Source of the DNA: Isosphaera sp.
Lineage (GTDB): Bacteria; Planctomycetota; Planctomycetia; Gemmatales; Gemmataceae
Length of the DNA stretch: 64,000 nucleotides
NCBI GenBank assembly: GCA_013822345.1
Contig: PNKH01000014.1
Span: 1 to 64,000, forward strand
Direction of reading: 5' to 3'
Made by a program: the position numbers and the translations under genes. The first letter of the stretch is position 1, and every line of letters starts with the position of its first letter. This document shows, one piece after another, positions 43,456 to 52,522 of the stretch. Below the pieces are notes generated by a model, which was not told where the DNA came from, searched no databases, and saw only the letters and a program-made list of their open reading frames with translations.

Positions 43456-43636
43456 GCTTCCGCCCCCCGTGACATCGCCGGCCGGCGCGAGCCCACCCCA
43501 CCGTTATATCACCCGGCGGGCCGGCCCTTGACATCCCGCTCCGGCCCGGGGACACTGACCGCGCATCCCCATCTGTACGACACCGCCCGGTCGGGCGGAC
43601 CGGCGTCCCTTCAGCCCTTCCCTGAAGAGGTGGCGC

Positions 43637-45259
43637 GTGGCGACGAGAACGGTCGTGATCGAGGGCGGGCCGGACGGCCTGCACCTGGCACTCGCCGGCG
43701 AGACCCTGTCGGTCGGCGGCGCCCCGGGGCGGGTCGAGGGCGTGTTCCGCGACCTCCGGGTGGTCCGCGTCCGGTGCGAGGTCGAGGTCGACGAGGACCG
43801 GCCGGGGCTGCCGGTCGAGGAGCCGGGGGTGATCGCCCCGCGGGTGCTCGAGCCCGGCCCCGGCCTGCCGCTCGGCCACCTCGTCCTCTCGCTCACGTCG
43901 GCCACCCCGACCGCCGCCCCGTCCGCCCCGGTCGCCCCGCCGCCGGCCCCGGTGCCGGGCCCCGCGGCCGCGGCCCGGCGGCTGAAGGTGACCGACGGCG
44001 GCGACCAGGGGCGGTCGTTCCGCCTCCCGGACAGCGGCACCCTGACCGTCGGGAAGACCGGCGGGCACGCCGATGTCGGCCTCCACGACCTGTACGTCTC
44101 GCGCATCCACTGCATGCTGCAGATCACCCCGGACGCGGTCACCGTCGTCCACGTCGAGGGGGCGAACGGCACCCTGGTCGACGGCCGGAAGATTTCCGGG
44201 CCGCACGCCCTGGCGGTCGGCGGGGTGCTGCGGGTCGGGAACTCGCACCTCCGGTTGGAGGCCGGCCCGTTCCCGGACGAGGACGTGCCGCCGCCGCCGA
44301 AGCCGGTGTCGGTCCGCGGCCCGGGCAGCGCGGTGATGCGGGCGGTCGCGGCCGACACCCCGGCCCCGTCCCCGAAGCCGCCGAAGGGCGACCCGATCGA
44401 GACCCTGGAAGGCTCGACGTTCGGCCCGTACCGGGTCGGCAAGCTCCTCGGCCGGGGGTTCGTCGGGGCGGTGTACCAGGCGGCGAACGCCGCCACCGGG
44501 CAGGCGATCGCCCTGAAGGTGCTGGCGGCCGAGTTCCCGGCGTCGCAGGTCGAGCTGGAGCAGTTCGCGGAGGAGCTGCAGGCGGCGCAGGGGGTCCGCC
44601 ACCCGCACCTCGTCGCCCTGTTCGGGGCCGGCCGGACCGGGCCGCACTGCTGGGTCGCCCGGGAGTACGTCGAGGGGGAGTCGGCGGCCGCGGTGGTGGC
44701 CCGGATCGCCGGCGGGGAGAAGCCGAGCTGGACCCGGGCGGCCCGGGTCGCGGTCCACCTCGCCCGGGCCCTCGACTTCCTCCACGGGCAGCGGCTGGTG
44801 CACGCCAACATCACCCCGAAGAACGTCCTGATCCAGGCCGGCGACCACGTCACCCGGCTGACCGACCTGGGCCTCGGGGAGGTGTTGCGCGGCAGCCGGC
44901 TGCAGAAGGCGGTGCAGGAGAAGAAGCTGCTGGCGGAGTTGCCGTACCTCGCCCCGGAGCAGGCCGAGCCGGGGGCGTTCGTGGACAACCTGGCCGACCT
45001 GTACGCGGTCGGGGCGCTGGCCTACGCCCTGACCACCGGCCGGCCGCCGGCGGCCGGGGCGACGGCGGCCGAGGTGCTGGAGCAGGTGAAGGCCGGGCGG
45101 GTGCCGAAGCCGAGCCTGATCTACAAGAAGTGCCCGGCCACGTTCGACGCGATCGTGATGAAGCTGTTGGCCCGGCGGCAGGAGGACCGGTACCAGACGG
45201 CCGGCCGGCTGCTCGCCGACCTGGAGCCGCTGGCCGCCGGGCACGACGTGAAGGTGTGA
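43637..45259 (+). CDS. FHA domain protein fused to a probable pseudokinase
   Basis: This 540-residue protein has an N-terminal beta region (1-90) and a Pro-rich linker. An FHA domain follows (about 115-210, GKTGGHADVGLHDLYVSRIH and GANGTLVDG), then a Hanks-type kinase fold (about 263-535). The ATP loop reads LGRGFVGAVYQA and the binding Lys294 is present (IALKVL). The catalytic HRD motif is replaced by His389-Ala390-Asn391 (VHANITPKNVL), so the proton-accepting Asp is missing. DFG appears as Asp410-Leu-Gly. The activation-loop end reads LPYLAPEQ, as in active kinases. It is therefore probably a pseudokinase or weak kinase that signals through FHA. The GTG at 43637 begins at a clean N-terminus (MATRTVVIEGG). 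Confidence 0.85.
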   Translation: MATRTVVIEGGPDGLHLALAGETLSVGGAPGRVEGVFRDLRVVRVRCEVEVDEDRPGLPVEEPGVIAPRVLEPGPGLPLGHLVLSLTSATPTAAPSAPVAPPPAPVPGPAAAARRLKVTDGGDQGRSFRLPDSGTLTVGKTGGHADVGLHDLYVSRIHCMLQITPDAVTVVHVEGANGTLVDGRKISGPHALAVGGVLRVGNSHLRLEAGPFPDEDVPPPPKPVSVRGPGSAVMRAVAADTPAPSPKPPKGDPIETLEGSTFGPYRVGKLLGRGFVGAVYQAANAATGQAIALKVLAAEFPASQVELEQFAEELQAAQGVRHPHLVALFGAGRTGPHCWVAREYVEGESAAAVVARIAGGEKPSWTRAARVAVHLARALDFLHGQRLVHANITPKNVLIQAGDHVTRLTDLGLGEVLRGSRLQKAVQEKKLLAELPYLAPEQAEPGAFVDNLADLYAVGALAYALTTGRPPAAGATAAEVLEQVKAGRVPKPSLIYKKCPATFDAIVMKLLARRQEDRYQTAGRLLADLEPLAAGHDVKV

Positions 45260-45305
45260 CGGCGGGGGCCGCGTGCCTGGGGTCGCGGCCGGCCCTCCGC
45301 GGACG

Positions 45306-45452
45306 CCCGCCAGGGGTTGCGCTGCGCTCCACCCCTGGCTACACTCGGCCGCCGCTCCGCGGCTACAGGGTTTGTAGTCCCGGAGGGACGTCGGAGTGTA
45401 GCCAGGGGTGGAGGTCCCGCCCGCGGCGGGCGGGGCTGGAACCCCTGGCGGC
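45306..45452. repeat. Family E palindromic repeat, copy 2
   Basis: CGCCAGGGGTTGCGCTGCGC on the left faces GGAACCCCTGGCGG on the right. CCCCTGGCTACAC pairs with GTGTAGCCAGGGG, and inner GCTCCGCGGC and TCCCGGAGGGA hairpins are present. It occupies the middle of the 350-bp gap 45260-45609; the remainder of that gap holds the promoter at 45535-45565 and nothing else I can name. Confidence 0.85.
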
Positions 45453-45534
45453 CGACGGCGGAGCGCCGGGGCGCCACCCCCGGCGGGCGTGCGCGACCGG
45501 CCGACGCGCAACCTCCGCCGTCAACCGCCCCGGC

Positions 45535-45565
45535 TTCACTTCCCCGCGCCGGCCGGGTAAACTAC
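45535..45565 (+). promoter_or_regulatory. Promoter with the CGGGTAAACTAC motif, shared with the DUF1501 gene
   Basis: TTCACT at 45535-45540 and TAAACT at 45558-45563 have a 17-bp spacer. The -10 region is embedded in CGGGTAAACTAC (45554-45565). The same 12 bases occur at 50868-50879, and each copy ends exactly 45 bases before an ATG. This links the expression of the two proteins. Confidence 0.55.
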
Positions 45566-45609
45566 TCGGACACCCGCCTGTCCCACCCCTCCGCGCCGAG
45601 GCCCACCCG

Positions 45610-48600
45610 ATGCCGCTCCCCACCCGCCTCCTGGCGGCCGCCGCGGCCGTCGCCGCGCTCGCCCTCGCGCCGGGTTCCGCCCAGCCGCCGAAGGTCGACC
45701 CGGACCACGCCGCGAAGATGGCGAAGGGGACCGACCTGTTCAAGACCTCGGTCCGGGCGACGCTCCAGGCGAAGTGCGTGAAGTGCCACAGCGGGGAGCG
45801 GGTCGAGGGCGAGTTCGACATGGGCACCCGGGAGGCGATGCTCAAGGGCGGCGGCCGCGGCCCGGCCGTCGTCCCCGGCGACCACAAGAAGAGCCTCCTC
45901 TGGCAGATGACGGCCCACCAGAAGGAGCCGGGGATGCCGTTCGAGCGGCCGAAGCTCGCCGACGCCGACATCGCCAGGATCGCCGACTGGATCGACCTCG
46001 GGGCCCCGTTCGACAAGCCGTTCGTCGAGCAGACCGACGCCTGGACCAAGAAGGTGATCGCCCCGGAGCTGAAGAGGCACTGGGCGTACCGGGCGCTCGC
46101 CGCCGCGAAGCCGCCGGCCGCCGGCCACCCGGTCGACGCCTTCCTCCGCGCCAAGCTCGACGCGGCGAAGCTGACGCCGAACCCGCCGGCCGACAAGCGG
46201 ACACTCCTCCGCCGGGCGTACCTCGACCTGATCGGTTTGCCGCCGACCCCGGAGCAACTCGACGCCTTCCTGAAGGACGAGTCGCCCGAGGCGTTCGACA
46301 AGGTGGTCGACGGCCTGCTCGCGTCGCTGCACTTCGGGGAGAAGCAGGCCCGGCCGTGGCTCGACCTGGTGCGCTTCGCCGAGAGCCACGGGTTCGAGCA
46401 CGACTACGACCGCCCGACCGCGTACCACTACCGCGACTTCGTCATCAAGGCGCTGAACCAGGACCTGCCGTTCGACACGTTCGCGAGGTGGCAGATCGCC
46501 GGCGACGAGCTCGCCCCGACCGACCCGCTGGCGATGATGGCGACCGGGTACCTCGCGGCCGGCGTCCACTCGACGCAGATCACCAAGAACGAGGTCGAGA
46601 AGCACCGGTACGACGAGCTGGACGACATCGTCGGGAACATCGGGACGACGTTCCTCGGGCTGACCGTCGGCTGCGCCCGCTGCCACGACCACAAGTACGA
46701 CGCGTTCCCGGCCCGGGACTACTACCGGATGGTGTCGGCGTTCACCACCGTCGTCCGGACCGACGTGGACCTCGACCTCGACCCGGCCGGGTACGCCAAG
46801 GCGAAGTCGGCGTTCGACGCCGACCACCAGGCGTTCGCCGACGCGGTGGCGAAGTACGAGGCGGAGGAGCTGCCGGCGAAGTTCGCGGCGTGGGAGAAGG
46901 CGCAGGGCGGCAAGCCGGTCGCCCCCGACTGGGTCGCCCCGGTGCTGGTCTCGTCGAAGTCCGGCGGCGGGGCGAAGTTCACCCCCCAGCCGGACGGCTC
47001 CGTCCTGCTGTCCGGCAAGAACCCGACGACCGAGAAGCTGACGCTGGAGTTCGCCACGGACCTGGAGGGCGTCCGGTCGTTCCGCCTGGAGGCGCTGGCC
47101 GACCCGTCGCTGGTGAAGGGCGGGCCGGGCCGGGCGACGAACGGGAACTTCGCCCTCTCGGACCTGCGGGTCACCGCCCGCCCGAAGGCCGACGCGAACG
47201 CCGCCCCGAAGCCGGTCGCGCTGCGGAACCCGCGGGCCACGTTCGAGCAGAAGGGGCTGCCGGCCGCCGCCGCGATCGACCCCGACCCGACCACGTCGGC
47301 GTGGGCGATCGACCCGCAGTTCGGCAAGGACCACGCCGCCGCGTTCGACCTGGCCGAGCCGGTGGGGTTCCCGGGCGGGACGGTGTTCACCGTCACCCTG
47401 GCGTTCAACAACAACACCGGGCACGGGATCGGCCGGCCGCGGGTGTCGGTGTCGGCGGCGGCGAAGCCGGACCTTTCCGCCGCCCCGGTGACGGACGCGG
47501 TGCGGGCCGCCCTGGCGACCCCGGCCGAGGAGCGGACGGCCGAGCAGACCGCGGCCGCGGTGAAGTGGTTCGGCGGCCAGGACGCGGGATATCAGAAGGT
47601 GCGGAAGGCGGAGCGGGAGCACCTGGCGAAGGGGCCGAAGCCGAGCGTGGTGAAGGCGCTGGCGTCGAGCGAGGGGCTGCCGCCGATCCGGCTCCACTCG
47701 CAGGGCGACGACTTCCTGAAGGAGACGCACTTCCTCCGCCGCGGCGACCCGGCCCAGAAGGAGGGCGTCGCCCCGGTCGGGTTCCTGCAGGTGCTGATGC
47801 CGGACGCCGAGGCGCAGACGAGGTGGGTGAAGCCGGCCCCGGCCGGGAGCCGGACGAGCTTCCGCCGGGCGGCGTTCGCGAACTGGCTGACCGACGCCGA
47901 CGGCGGGGCCGGGCACCTCGTCGCCCGGGTGGTGGTGAACCGGCTCTGGCACGGGCACTTCGGCCGGGGGATCGTGTCGACGGTGAGCGACTTCGGGGTC
48001 CGCGGCGACCCGCCGACGCACCCGGAGCTGCTCGACTTCCTGGCCGGCGAGTTGATCCGCGGCGGGTGGAAGCTGAAGCCGATCCACAAGCTGATCATGA
48101 CGAGCGCCGCGTACCGGCAGAGTTCGGCGCGGGACGAGGCGAAGGCGAAGGCGGACCCGGAGAACAAGCTGGTGTGGCGGCAGCCGGTGCGGCGGCTCTC
48201 GGCGGAGGTGATCCGCGATTCGATCCTGGCGGTCGGCGGGCGGCTGAACACGACGATGTACGGCCCGGGGCTTTTGACCGAGGAGAGCCCGCGGCGGAGC
48301 ATCTACTTCACGATGAAGCGGAGCAAGCTGATCCCGGCGCTGGTGGTGTTCGACGCCCCGGACGGGACGGTCGGGGTGGGCGACCGGCCGAGCACGACGG
48401 TCGCCCCGCAGGCGCTGCACCTGATGAACAACCCGCACGTCCGCGGGGCGGCGCACGGGTTCGCCCGGCGGGTGCTCGGGGACGGGAAGATCGGCGACGA
48501 GGACGCGATGAAGCGGGCGTACAAGACGGCGCTGTGCCGCGAGCCGACGGCGGACGAGTTGGCGGAGGCGGTGGCGTTCGTGAAGGGGAAGACCGGGGAC

Positions 48601-48672
48601 GCCCGGCAGACGGCGCTGGCTGACTTCTGCCAGGTGCTGTTCTGCCTGAACGAGTTCCTGTACGCCGAGTGA
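45610..48672 (+). CDS. PSCyt1-DUF1549-DUF1553 cytochrome-like protein
   Basis: This 1020-residue secreted protein has a signal peptide (residues 1-24). A planctomycete PSCyt1 haem domain follows with CVKCH at residues 56-60, LWQMTAHQ and MPFERPKL. Then comes DUF1549 (LLRRAYLDLIGLPPTPEQLDAF, WLDLVRFAESHGFE, a second CXXCH in CARCHDHKYD), a beta-sandwich insert, and DUF1553 near the end (RVVVNRLWHGHFGRGIV, RQPVRRLSAEVIRDSIL). Such proteins pair with DUF1501 proteins and are thought to be extracytoplasmic polymer- or electron-handling enzymes. The partner is at 50924, and two opposite-strand genes intervene, which is unusual. The ATG at 45610 starts the signal peptide. Confidence 0.93.
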   Translation: MPLPTRLLAAAAAVAALALAPGSAQPPKVDPDHAAKMAKGTDLFKTSVRATLQAKCVKCHSGERVEGEFDMGTREAMLKGGGRGPAVVPGDHKKSLLWQMTAHQKEPGMPFERPKLADADIARIADWIDLGAPFDKPFVEQTDAWTKKVIAPELKRHWAYRALAAAKPPAAGHPVDAFLRAKLDAAKLTPNPPADKRTLLRRAYLDLIGLPPTPEQLDAFLKDESPEAFDKVVDGLLASLHFGEKQARPWLDLVRFAESHGFEHDYDRPTAYHYRDFVIKALNQDLPFDTFARWQIAGDELAPTDPLAMMATGYLAAGVHSTQITKNEVEKHRYDELDDIVGNIGTTFLGLTVGCARCHDHKYDAFPARDYYRMVSAFTTVVRTDVDLDLDPAGYAKAKSAFDADHQAFADAVAKYEAEELPAKFAAWEKAQGGKPVAPDWVAPVLVSSKSGGGAKFTPQPDGSVLLSGKNPTTEKLTLEFATDLEGVRSFRLEALADPSLVKGGPGRATNGNFALSDLRVTARPKADANAAPKPVALRNPRATFEQKGLPAAAAIDPDPTTSAWAIDPQFGKDHAAAFDLAEPVGFPGGTVFTVTLAFNNNTGHGIGRPRVSVSAAAKPDLSAAPVTDAVRAALATPAEERTAEQTAAAVKWFGGQDAGYQKVRKAEREHLAKGPKPSVVKALASSEGLPPIRLHSQGDDFLKETHFLRRGDPAQKEGVAPVGFLQVLMPDAEAQTRWVKPAPAGSRTSFRRAAFANWLTDADGGAGHLVARVVVNRLWHGHFGRGIVSTVSDFGVRGDPPTHPELLDFLAGELIRGGWKLKPIHKLIMTSAAYRQSSARDEAKAKADPENKLVWRQPVRRLSAEVIRDSILAVGGRLNTTMYGPGLLTEESPRRSIYFTMKRSKLIPALVVFDAPDGTVGVGDRPSTTVAPQALHLMNNPHVRGAAHGFARRVLGDGKIGDEDAMKRAYKTALCREPTADELAEAVAFVKGKTGDARQTALADFCQVLFCLNEFLYAE

Positions 48673-48692
48673 CCGCAGCGGGGACGGGCGAG

Positions 48693-49739
48693 CTACCGGG
48701 TGACTGTGCAGTTCGGCAGCGCCTCCCGCAGTTTCTTCACCCCCGCGTCGGTCACGCCGCGGCACCCGGTCAGGTCCAGCGCCGCGAGCTTCTTGAGCGC
48801 GGCCAGCTCGCCCAACCCGGCGTCCGTCACCGGGGCGTCGACCAGCCGGAGCGCGGCGAGGCTCTTGAATGCCGTGAGGTGCTTGAGCCCGCCGTCGGTC
48901 AGCCGCCGGCAGAGGCTCAGGTCGAGCGAGGTGAGGCCGGCCAGCGGGGCGAGTTCCTTCAGGCCCGCGTCCGTCACGCCGGTGGCCCCGAGGCCGAGGG
49001 CGGTCAGCCCGGTCAACTTGGCAACGTCTTTCAGCTCCGCGTCGCCCGCCTCCGACGCGCCGAGGTCCAGCCCGGTGAGGCTTTTGACGCCGGCGAGCTT
49101 CCGCAGGTTTGCCGGGGTCACGAACCCGGTGTCGGAGGTCGCGATCCCGTACCGCAGGGTGACCGAGGTGGGCCCCCGCAGGGCGCTCAACTCCTTCAGC
49201 CACCCGTCGCCGAAGTCGCCGGTCAGGGTGAGGGTGGCGAGGCGGTCGAGCTTGGCGAGCCCCTTCAGGTCGGCGGCGGTCAGCGGGCTGCCGGTCAGGT
49301 CCAGCGAGGCGAGGCGCGACAGCTTGGTGAGTTCCTTCAAACCGGCCGCACTCACCCCAGTGCCGGCGAGGTCGAGGGTGGTCAGGTTCTTGAACCCGGC
49401 CAGTTCCCGGAGCCCCGCCTCGGTCACCTCGGCCTCGGTCAGGTGAAGGGTGGTCAGCCGGGTGAGCGGGGCGAGCCGCTTCACGTCCGCGTCCCTGACG
49501 CCCGACAGGCGGACCGCCACGACGGGCTTGCCGGGCTGCTTCTCGTCCCGCCCGACCGTGCCCCCGCGGGCGACGACGAACTTGGCGGCCTTCTCCTCCT
49601 CGGCCGGGTCCGGCGGCGGGCCCGGGTCGGCGTCGTCCCGGCCCGGCTTCAGCGGGTCGGCGGGCGCCGCCGAGTCCGCCGGCCGAGAGCAACCGCCGAC
49701 CGCCAGTGCCAGCACGAGACCTGCGACGACCGGCGGCAT
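48693..49739 (-). CDS. Leucine-rich-repeat lipoprotein
   Basis: The 348-residue product starts with a lipoprotein signal (VVAGLVLALAVGGCSR, Cys17). A charged, Pro-rich spacer is followed by about ten leucine-rich repeats of the 23-25-residue internalin/planctomycete type (such as LAGFKNLTTLDLAGTGVSAAGL and LTDGGLKHLTAFKSLAALRL). LRRs bind proteins; a surface or periplasmic adhesion role is possible. The ATG at 49739 has GGGAGG upstream at the right spacing; the earlier ATG at 49766 does not. It lies between the two partner genes of the PSCyt1/DUF1501 pair, on the opposite strand. Confidence 0.85.
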   Translation of the reverse strand: MPPVVAGLVLALAVGGCSRPADSAAPADPLKPGRDDADPGPPPDPAEEEKAAKFVVARGGTVGRDEKQPGKPVVAVRLSGVRDADVKRLAPLTRLTTLHLTEAEVTEAGLRELAGFKNLTTLDLAGTGVSAAGLKELTKLSRLASLDLTGSPLTAADLKGLAKLDRLATLTLTGDFGDGWLKELSALRGPTSVTLRYGIATSDTGFVTPANLRKLAGVKSLTGLDLGASEAGDAELKDVAKLTGLTALGLGATGVTDAGLKELAPLAGLTSLDLSLCRRLTDGGLKHLTAFKSLAALRLVDAPVTDAGLGELAALKKLAALDLTGCRGVTDAGVKKLREALPNCTVTR

Positions 49740-49811
49740 GGCCGGACCTCCCGGGACGGACCTCACCGGACACCCGTCGATGGTACGCCGGCCCCGCGGG
49801 GCCGGCCACCG

Positions 49812-50795
49812 CTACTGCTCGAACGCCTTCTTCTGGGCCGCCTCCCGCATCGGGTCGTGCAGCTGCGAGAAGTAGTAGAAGAAGTTGCTCGCCGTCTTCT
49901 CCCCGAGGACGAAGTCGAAGTACACCCGCTGCCCGCCGCGCGGCCACTCCACCCCGTCGGCCAGCAGCGCGTCGACCGTCCCGATCAGGCTCTCGCCCGC
50001 CTTCAGCTTCACCGGCTGCGCCGCCTTCGCCCGGCCGCACCCGACCAGCAGGTGCGGCCGGTCCTTCACCATCACGAACAGGCTGTCGGCCCAGAAGATC
50101 GTCTTCCCGTCGGTCAGCAGCGCCGGCACCTCCACGTCCTTGTCCGACGTGTTCCTCAGCGTCACCTTGAACTTCCCGTCCCCGTACATGTCGTTCTTGA
50201 ACTTCTGCGGGTTCTCGGCCGGCACCTGCTCGACCGTGAACTCGACCGCGTCCCCGACGAGCAGCGCCGGCCGGCCGCACTTCGAACACTCCGGCCCCTT
50301 CGGCTTCGCCGCCCCCTCCGGCCACGCCCGGACCCGCAGCCCGGCCCACGGCGACACCGGCTTGCCGCCCTCGACCGTCCAGCCGACCGGCAGCGCCAAC
50401 AGCGCCTTCGCCTTTTCCACCGACTCCTTCTCCGCCGGCCCGATGTACGACACCACCCAGTTCTTGTCCTGCAGCTTCACCGCCACCAGGAACGACTGGT
50501 CGGCCGGGAACGTCGGGGCGTTCTGCTGCCGGACCTGGTAGCGGAACGCGGCCACGTCCTTCGGGGCCTTCCCGCGGAGCGACTCGGCCGCCTCGAACGT
50601 CAGCGTGTAGGAGCGGAGCGGCGGGTCGCTCAGCCCGACCGGCCCGGCCTGCGCCTTCGTCACCTTCCCGACGAACACCCACTGGCCGGTCGCGACCGGG
50701 GCGACCGGGTCCGGGTCGGCGGCCGGGGCCTGCGCCCACGAGACGGCCGTCACCACGGCCGCGCACCACGAGCGGAAGTCGTTCGACCCGAGCAT
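49812..50795 (-). CDS. Secreted protein of unknown function
   Basis: This 327-residue protein has a short N-terminal hydrophobic stretch (WCAAVVTAVSWAQAPA) suggestive of a signal peptide. The remainder is beta-rich: GQWVFVGKVTKAQAG and DQSFLVAVKLQDKNWVV resemble an OB- or metalloproteinase-inhibitor-like module, and VEFTVEQVPAENPQKF and FKVTLRNTSDKDVEVPALL look like an Ig-like domain. A CSKCG motif at about residues 170-174 could bind metal. I do not recognise a family. The ATG at 50795 was chosen because it precedes the signal-like segment; an ATG at 50897 would overlap the DUF1501 promoter. Confidence 0.65.
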   Translation of the reverse strand: MLGSNDFRSWCAAVVTAVSWAQAPAADPDPVAPVATGQWVFVGKVTKAQAGPVGLSDPPLRSYTLTFEAAESLRGKAPKDVAAFRYQVRQQNAPTFPADQSFLVAVKLQDKNWVVSYIGPAEKESVEKAKALLALPVGWTVEGGKPVSPWAGLRVRAWPEGAAKPKGPECSKCGRPALLVGDAVEFTVEQVPAENPQKFKNDMYGDGKFKVTLRNTSDKDVEVPALLTDGKTIFWADSLFVMVKDRPHLLVGCGRAKAAQPVKLKAGESLIGTVDALLADGVEWPRGGQRVYFDFVLGEKTASNFFYYFSQLHDPMREAAQKKAFEQ

Positions 50796-50848
50796 CGGCG
50801 GTCTCCGGATGAGGGGGAGGGATGTGCAGAGGGTACCGGGCCGGGCGG

Positions 50849-50879
50849 TTGGCCACAACTCCCGAGTCGGGTAAACTAC
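50849..50879 (+). promoter_or_regulatory. Promoter of the DUF1501 gene with CGGGTAAACTAC motif
   Basis: TTGGCC at 50849-50854 and TAAACT at 50872-50877 are 17 bp apart. The 12-bp CGGGTAAACTAC (50868-50879) is identical to that at 45554-45565, and the distance from its last base to the ATG is also 45. Confidence 0.55.
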
Positions 50880-50923
50880 AATCCTCCGGTCGCTCACGCC
50901 CCCGGCTCGCCAGGGCCCCCGCC

Positions 50924-52396
50924 ATGACGCACGTCCCCCGCCTGTTCGCCTCTCCAGAGGCCGCGTACCGCTCGCGCCGCGAGTTCCTCGCCAAGGCCGG
51001 CGGCGGGTTCGGCATGCTCGCCCTCGCCGACCTCCTCCGGGCGGAGGACAAGACGGCCGGGGTAAACCCGGCCGCTCGCCCGGCCGGGCCGCTCGCCCCG
51101 CGGGCGCCGCACTTCCCGGCCAAGGCGAAGCGCGTCATCTGGCTGTTCATGAACGGCGGGCCGAGCCACGTCGACACCTGGGACCACAAGCCGGAGCTGG
51201 ACAAGCAGGACGGGAAGGAGCTGAAGGGGTTCGACCCGAACACCGGGTTCTTCAACGCCCAGGTCGGGCCGCTGATGAAGTCGCCGTTCAGGTTCGCCAA
51301 GTATGGGCAGTGCGGGAAGATGGTCAGCGACCTCTTCCCGCACATGGCGAAGCACGTCGACAAGATGGCGTTCGTCCACTCGCTCTGGAGCGACTCGAAC
51401 AACCACTCCCCGGCCCTGTTCAAGATGAACACCGGGATGAGCCGGATGGGGTTCCCGTGCGCCGGCTCATGGGTGACCTACGGCCTCGGCAGCGAGAGCC
51501 AGAGCCTGCCGGCGTTCTGCGTCATGTACGACACCCTCGGCCGGGGCGTCCCGAAGGGCCACTCGCTGAACTGGGGGGCGGGGTTCCTGCCGACTGTGTA
51601 CCAGGGGACGGCGTTCAAGCCGCAGGGCGAGCCGATCGACAACCTCACCCGCCCGTCGGACCTCACCGCCGACGGCCAGCGGGCGCAGCTCGACCTCCTC
51701 GCGAAGCTCAACAAAAAGGGGATGGAGAAGCTGCCGCCCGACCCGGACCTGACCGCCCGGGTCGAGACGTTCGAGCTGGCGTACCGGATGCAGATGGCCG
51801 CCCCGGACGCCCTCGACCTGTCGAAGGAGACGGCGGAGACGCAGAAGCTGTACGGGCTGGACAACCCGAAGGCGACCCACTTCGCGAAGCAGTGCCTGAC
51901 CGCCCGCCGGCTCGTCGAGCGCGGGGTCCGGTTCGTGCAGATCTACAGCGGCGGGATGGAGAACGACCTCTCCTGGGACGGGCACAACAACATCGTGAAG
52001 AACCACACCGGGTTCGCCGCCGAGACCGACCAGCCGATCGCCGGCTTACTCGAAGACCTCGACCGCCGCGGGCTGCTGGCGGACACGCTCGTGATCTGGG
52101 GCGGGGAGTTCGGCCGGCTGCCGATCGTGCAGAAGGGGAACGCCGGGCGGGACCACAACCCGCACGCGATCACGTACTGGCTCGCCGGCGGCGGGGTGAA
52201 GGGCGGGGTCAGCTACGGGGCGAGCGACGAGATCGGGTTCAAGGCGGCCGAGAACCGGGTGAGCATCAACGACTTCCACGCCACTGTCCTGCACCTCATG
52301 GGGATGGACCACAAGAAGCTGACGTACCGGCACAACGGCCGGGACTTCCGGCTGACGGACGTGGCCGGGACGGTGGTGAAGGAGGTCCTCTCGTAG
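50924..52396 (+). CDS. DUF1501 family protein, Tat-exported
   Basis: This 490-residue protein has a Tat-type signal (SRREFLAKAGGGFGMLALADLL) and an alkaline-phosphatase-like fold typical of DUF1501. RVIWLFMNGGPSHVDTWDHKP carries the first metal ligand region, NNHSPALFKMNTG the second. The end contains LVIWGGEFGRLPIVQ, GRDHNPHAITYWLAGGGVKGG and SINDFHATVLHLMGMD with further His/Asp ligands. It should work with the PSCyt1/PSD1 protein at 45610. The ATG at 50924 is the first after the promoter. Its TAG stop (52394-52396) lies within the first bases of the repeat at 52393. Confidence 0.93.
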   Translation: MTHVPRLFASPEAAYRSRREFLAKAGGGFGMLALADLLRAEDKTAGVNPAARPAGPLAPRAPHFPAKAKRVIWLFMNGGPSHVDTWDHKPELDKQDGKELKGFDPNTGFFNAQVGPLMKSPFRFAKYGQCGKMVSDLFPHMAKHVDKMAFVHSLWSDSNNHSPALFKMNTGMSRMGFPCAGSWVTYGLGSESQSLPAFCVMYDTLGRGVPKGHSLNWGAGFLPTVYQGTAFKPQGEPIDNLTRPSDLTADGQRAQLDLLAKLNKKGMEKLPPDPDLTARVETFELAYRMQMAAPDALDLSKETAETQKLYGLDNPKATHFAKQCLTARRLVERGVRFVQIYSGGMENDLSWDGHNNIVKNHTGFAAETDQPIAGLLEDLDRRGLLADTLVIWGGEFGRLPIVQKGNAGRDHNPHAITYWLAGGGVKGGVSYGASDEIGFKAAENRVSINDFHATVLHLMGMDHKKLTYRHNGRDFRLTDVAGTVVKEVLS

Positions 52397-52502
52397 GGTG
52401 CGGTCGAGGCCGCGCTTCGCGGCCGATGACGCACCACGACCGCGCGGGCGTGAAGACGGTGCGTCGTCGCCGGGCGAGGCGCCCGGCTCGACCGCACCCT
52501 AC
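52393..52502. repeat. Family D 110-bp palindromic element, left of RAYT2
   Basis: The element runs from GTAGGGTGCGGTCGAG to its complement CTCGACCGCACCCTAC. Inner hairpins are GGCCGCGCTTCGCGGCC and GCCGGGCGAGGCGCCCGGC, and GACGCACC faces GGTGCGTC. Its first bases supply the TAG stop of the DUF1501 gene. An element of the same length and design lies at 53079-53188. Confidence 0.92.
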
Positions 52503-52522
52503 GGCCCCGGCCGGAGCCGGCG

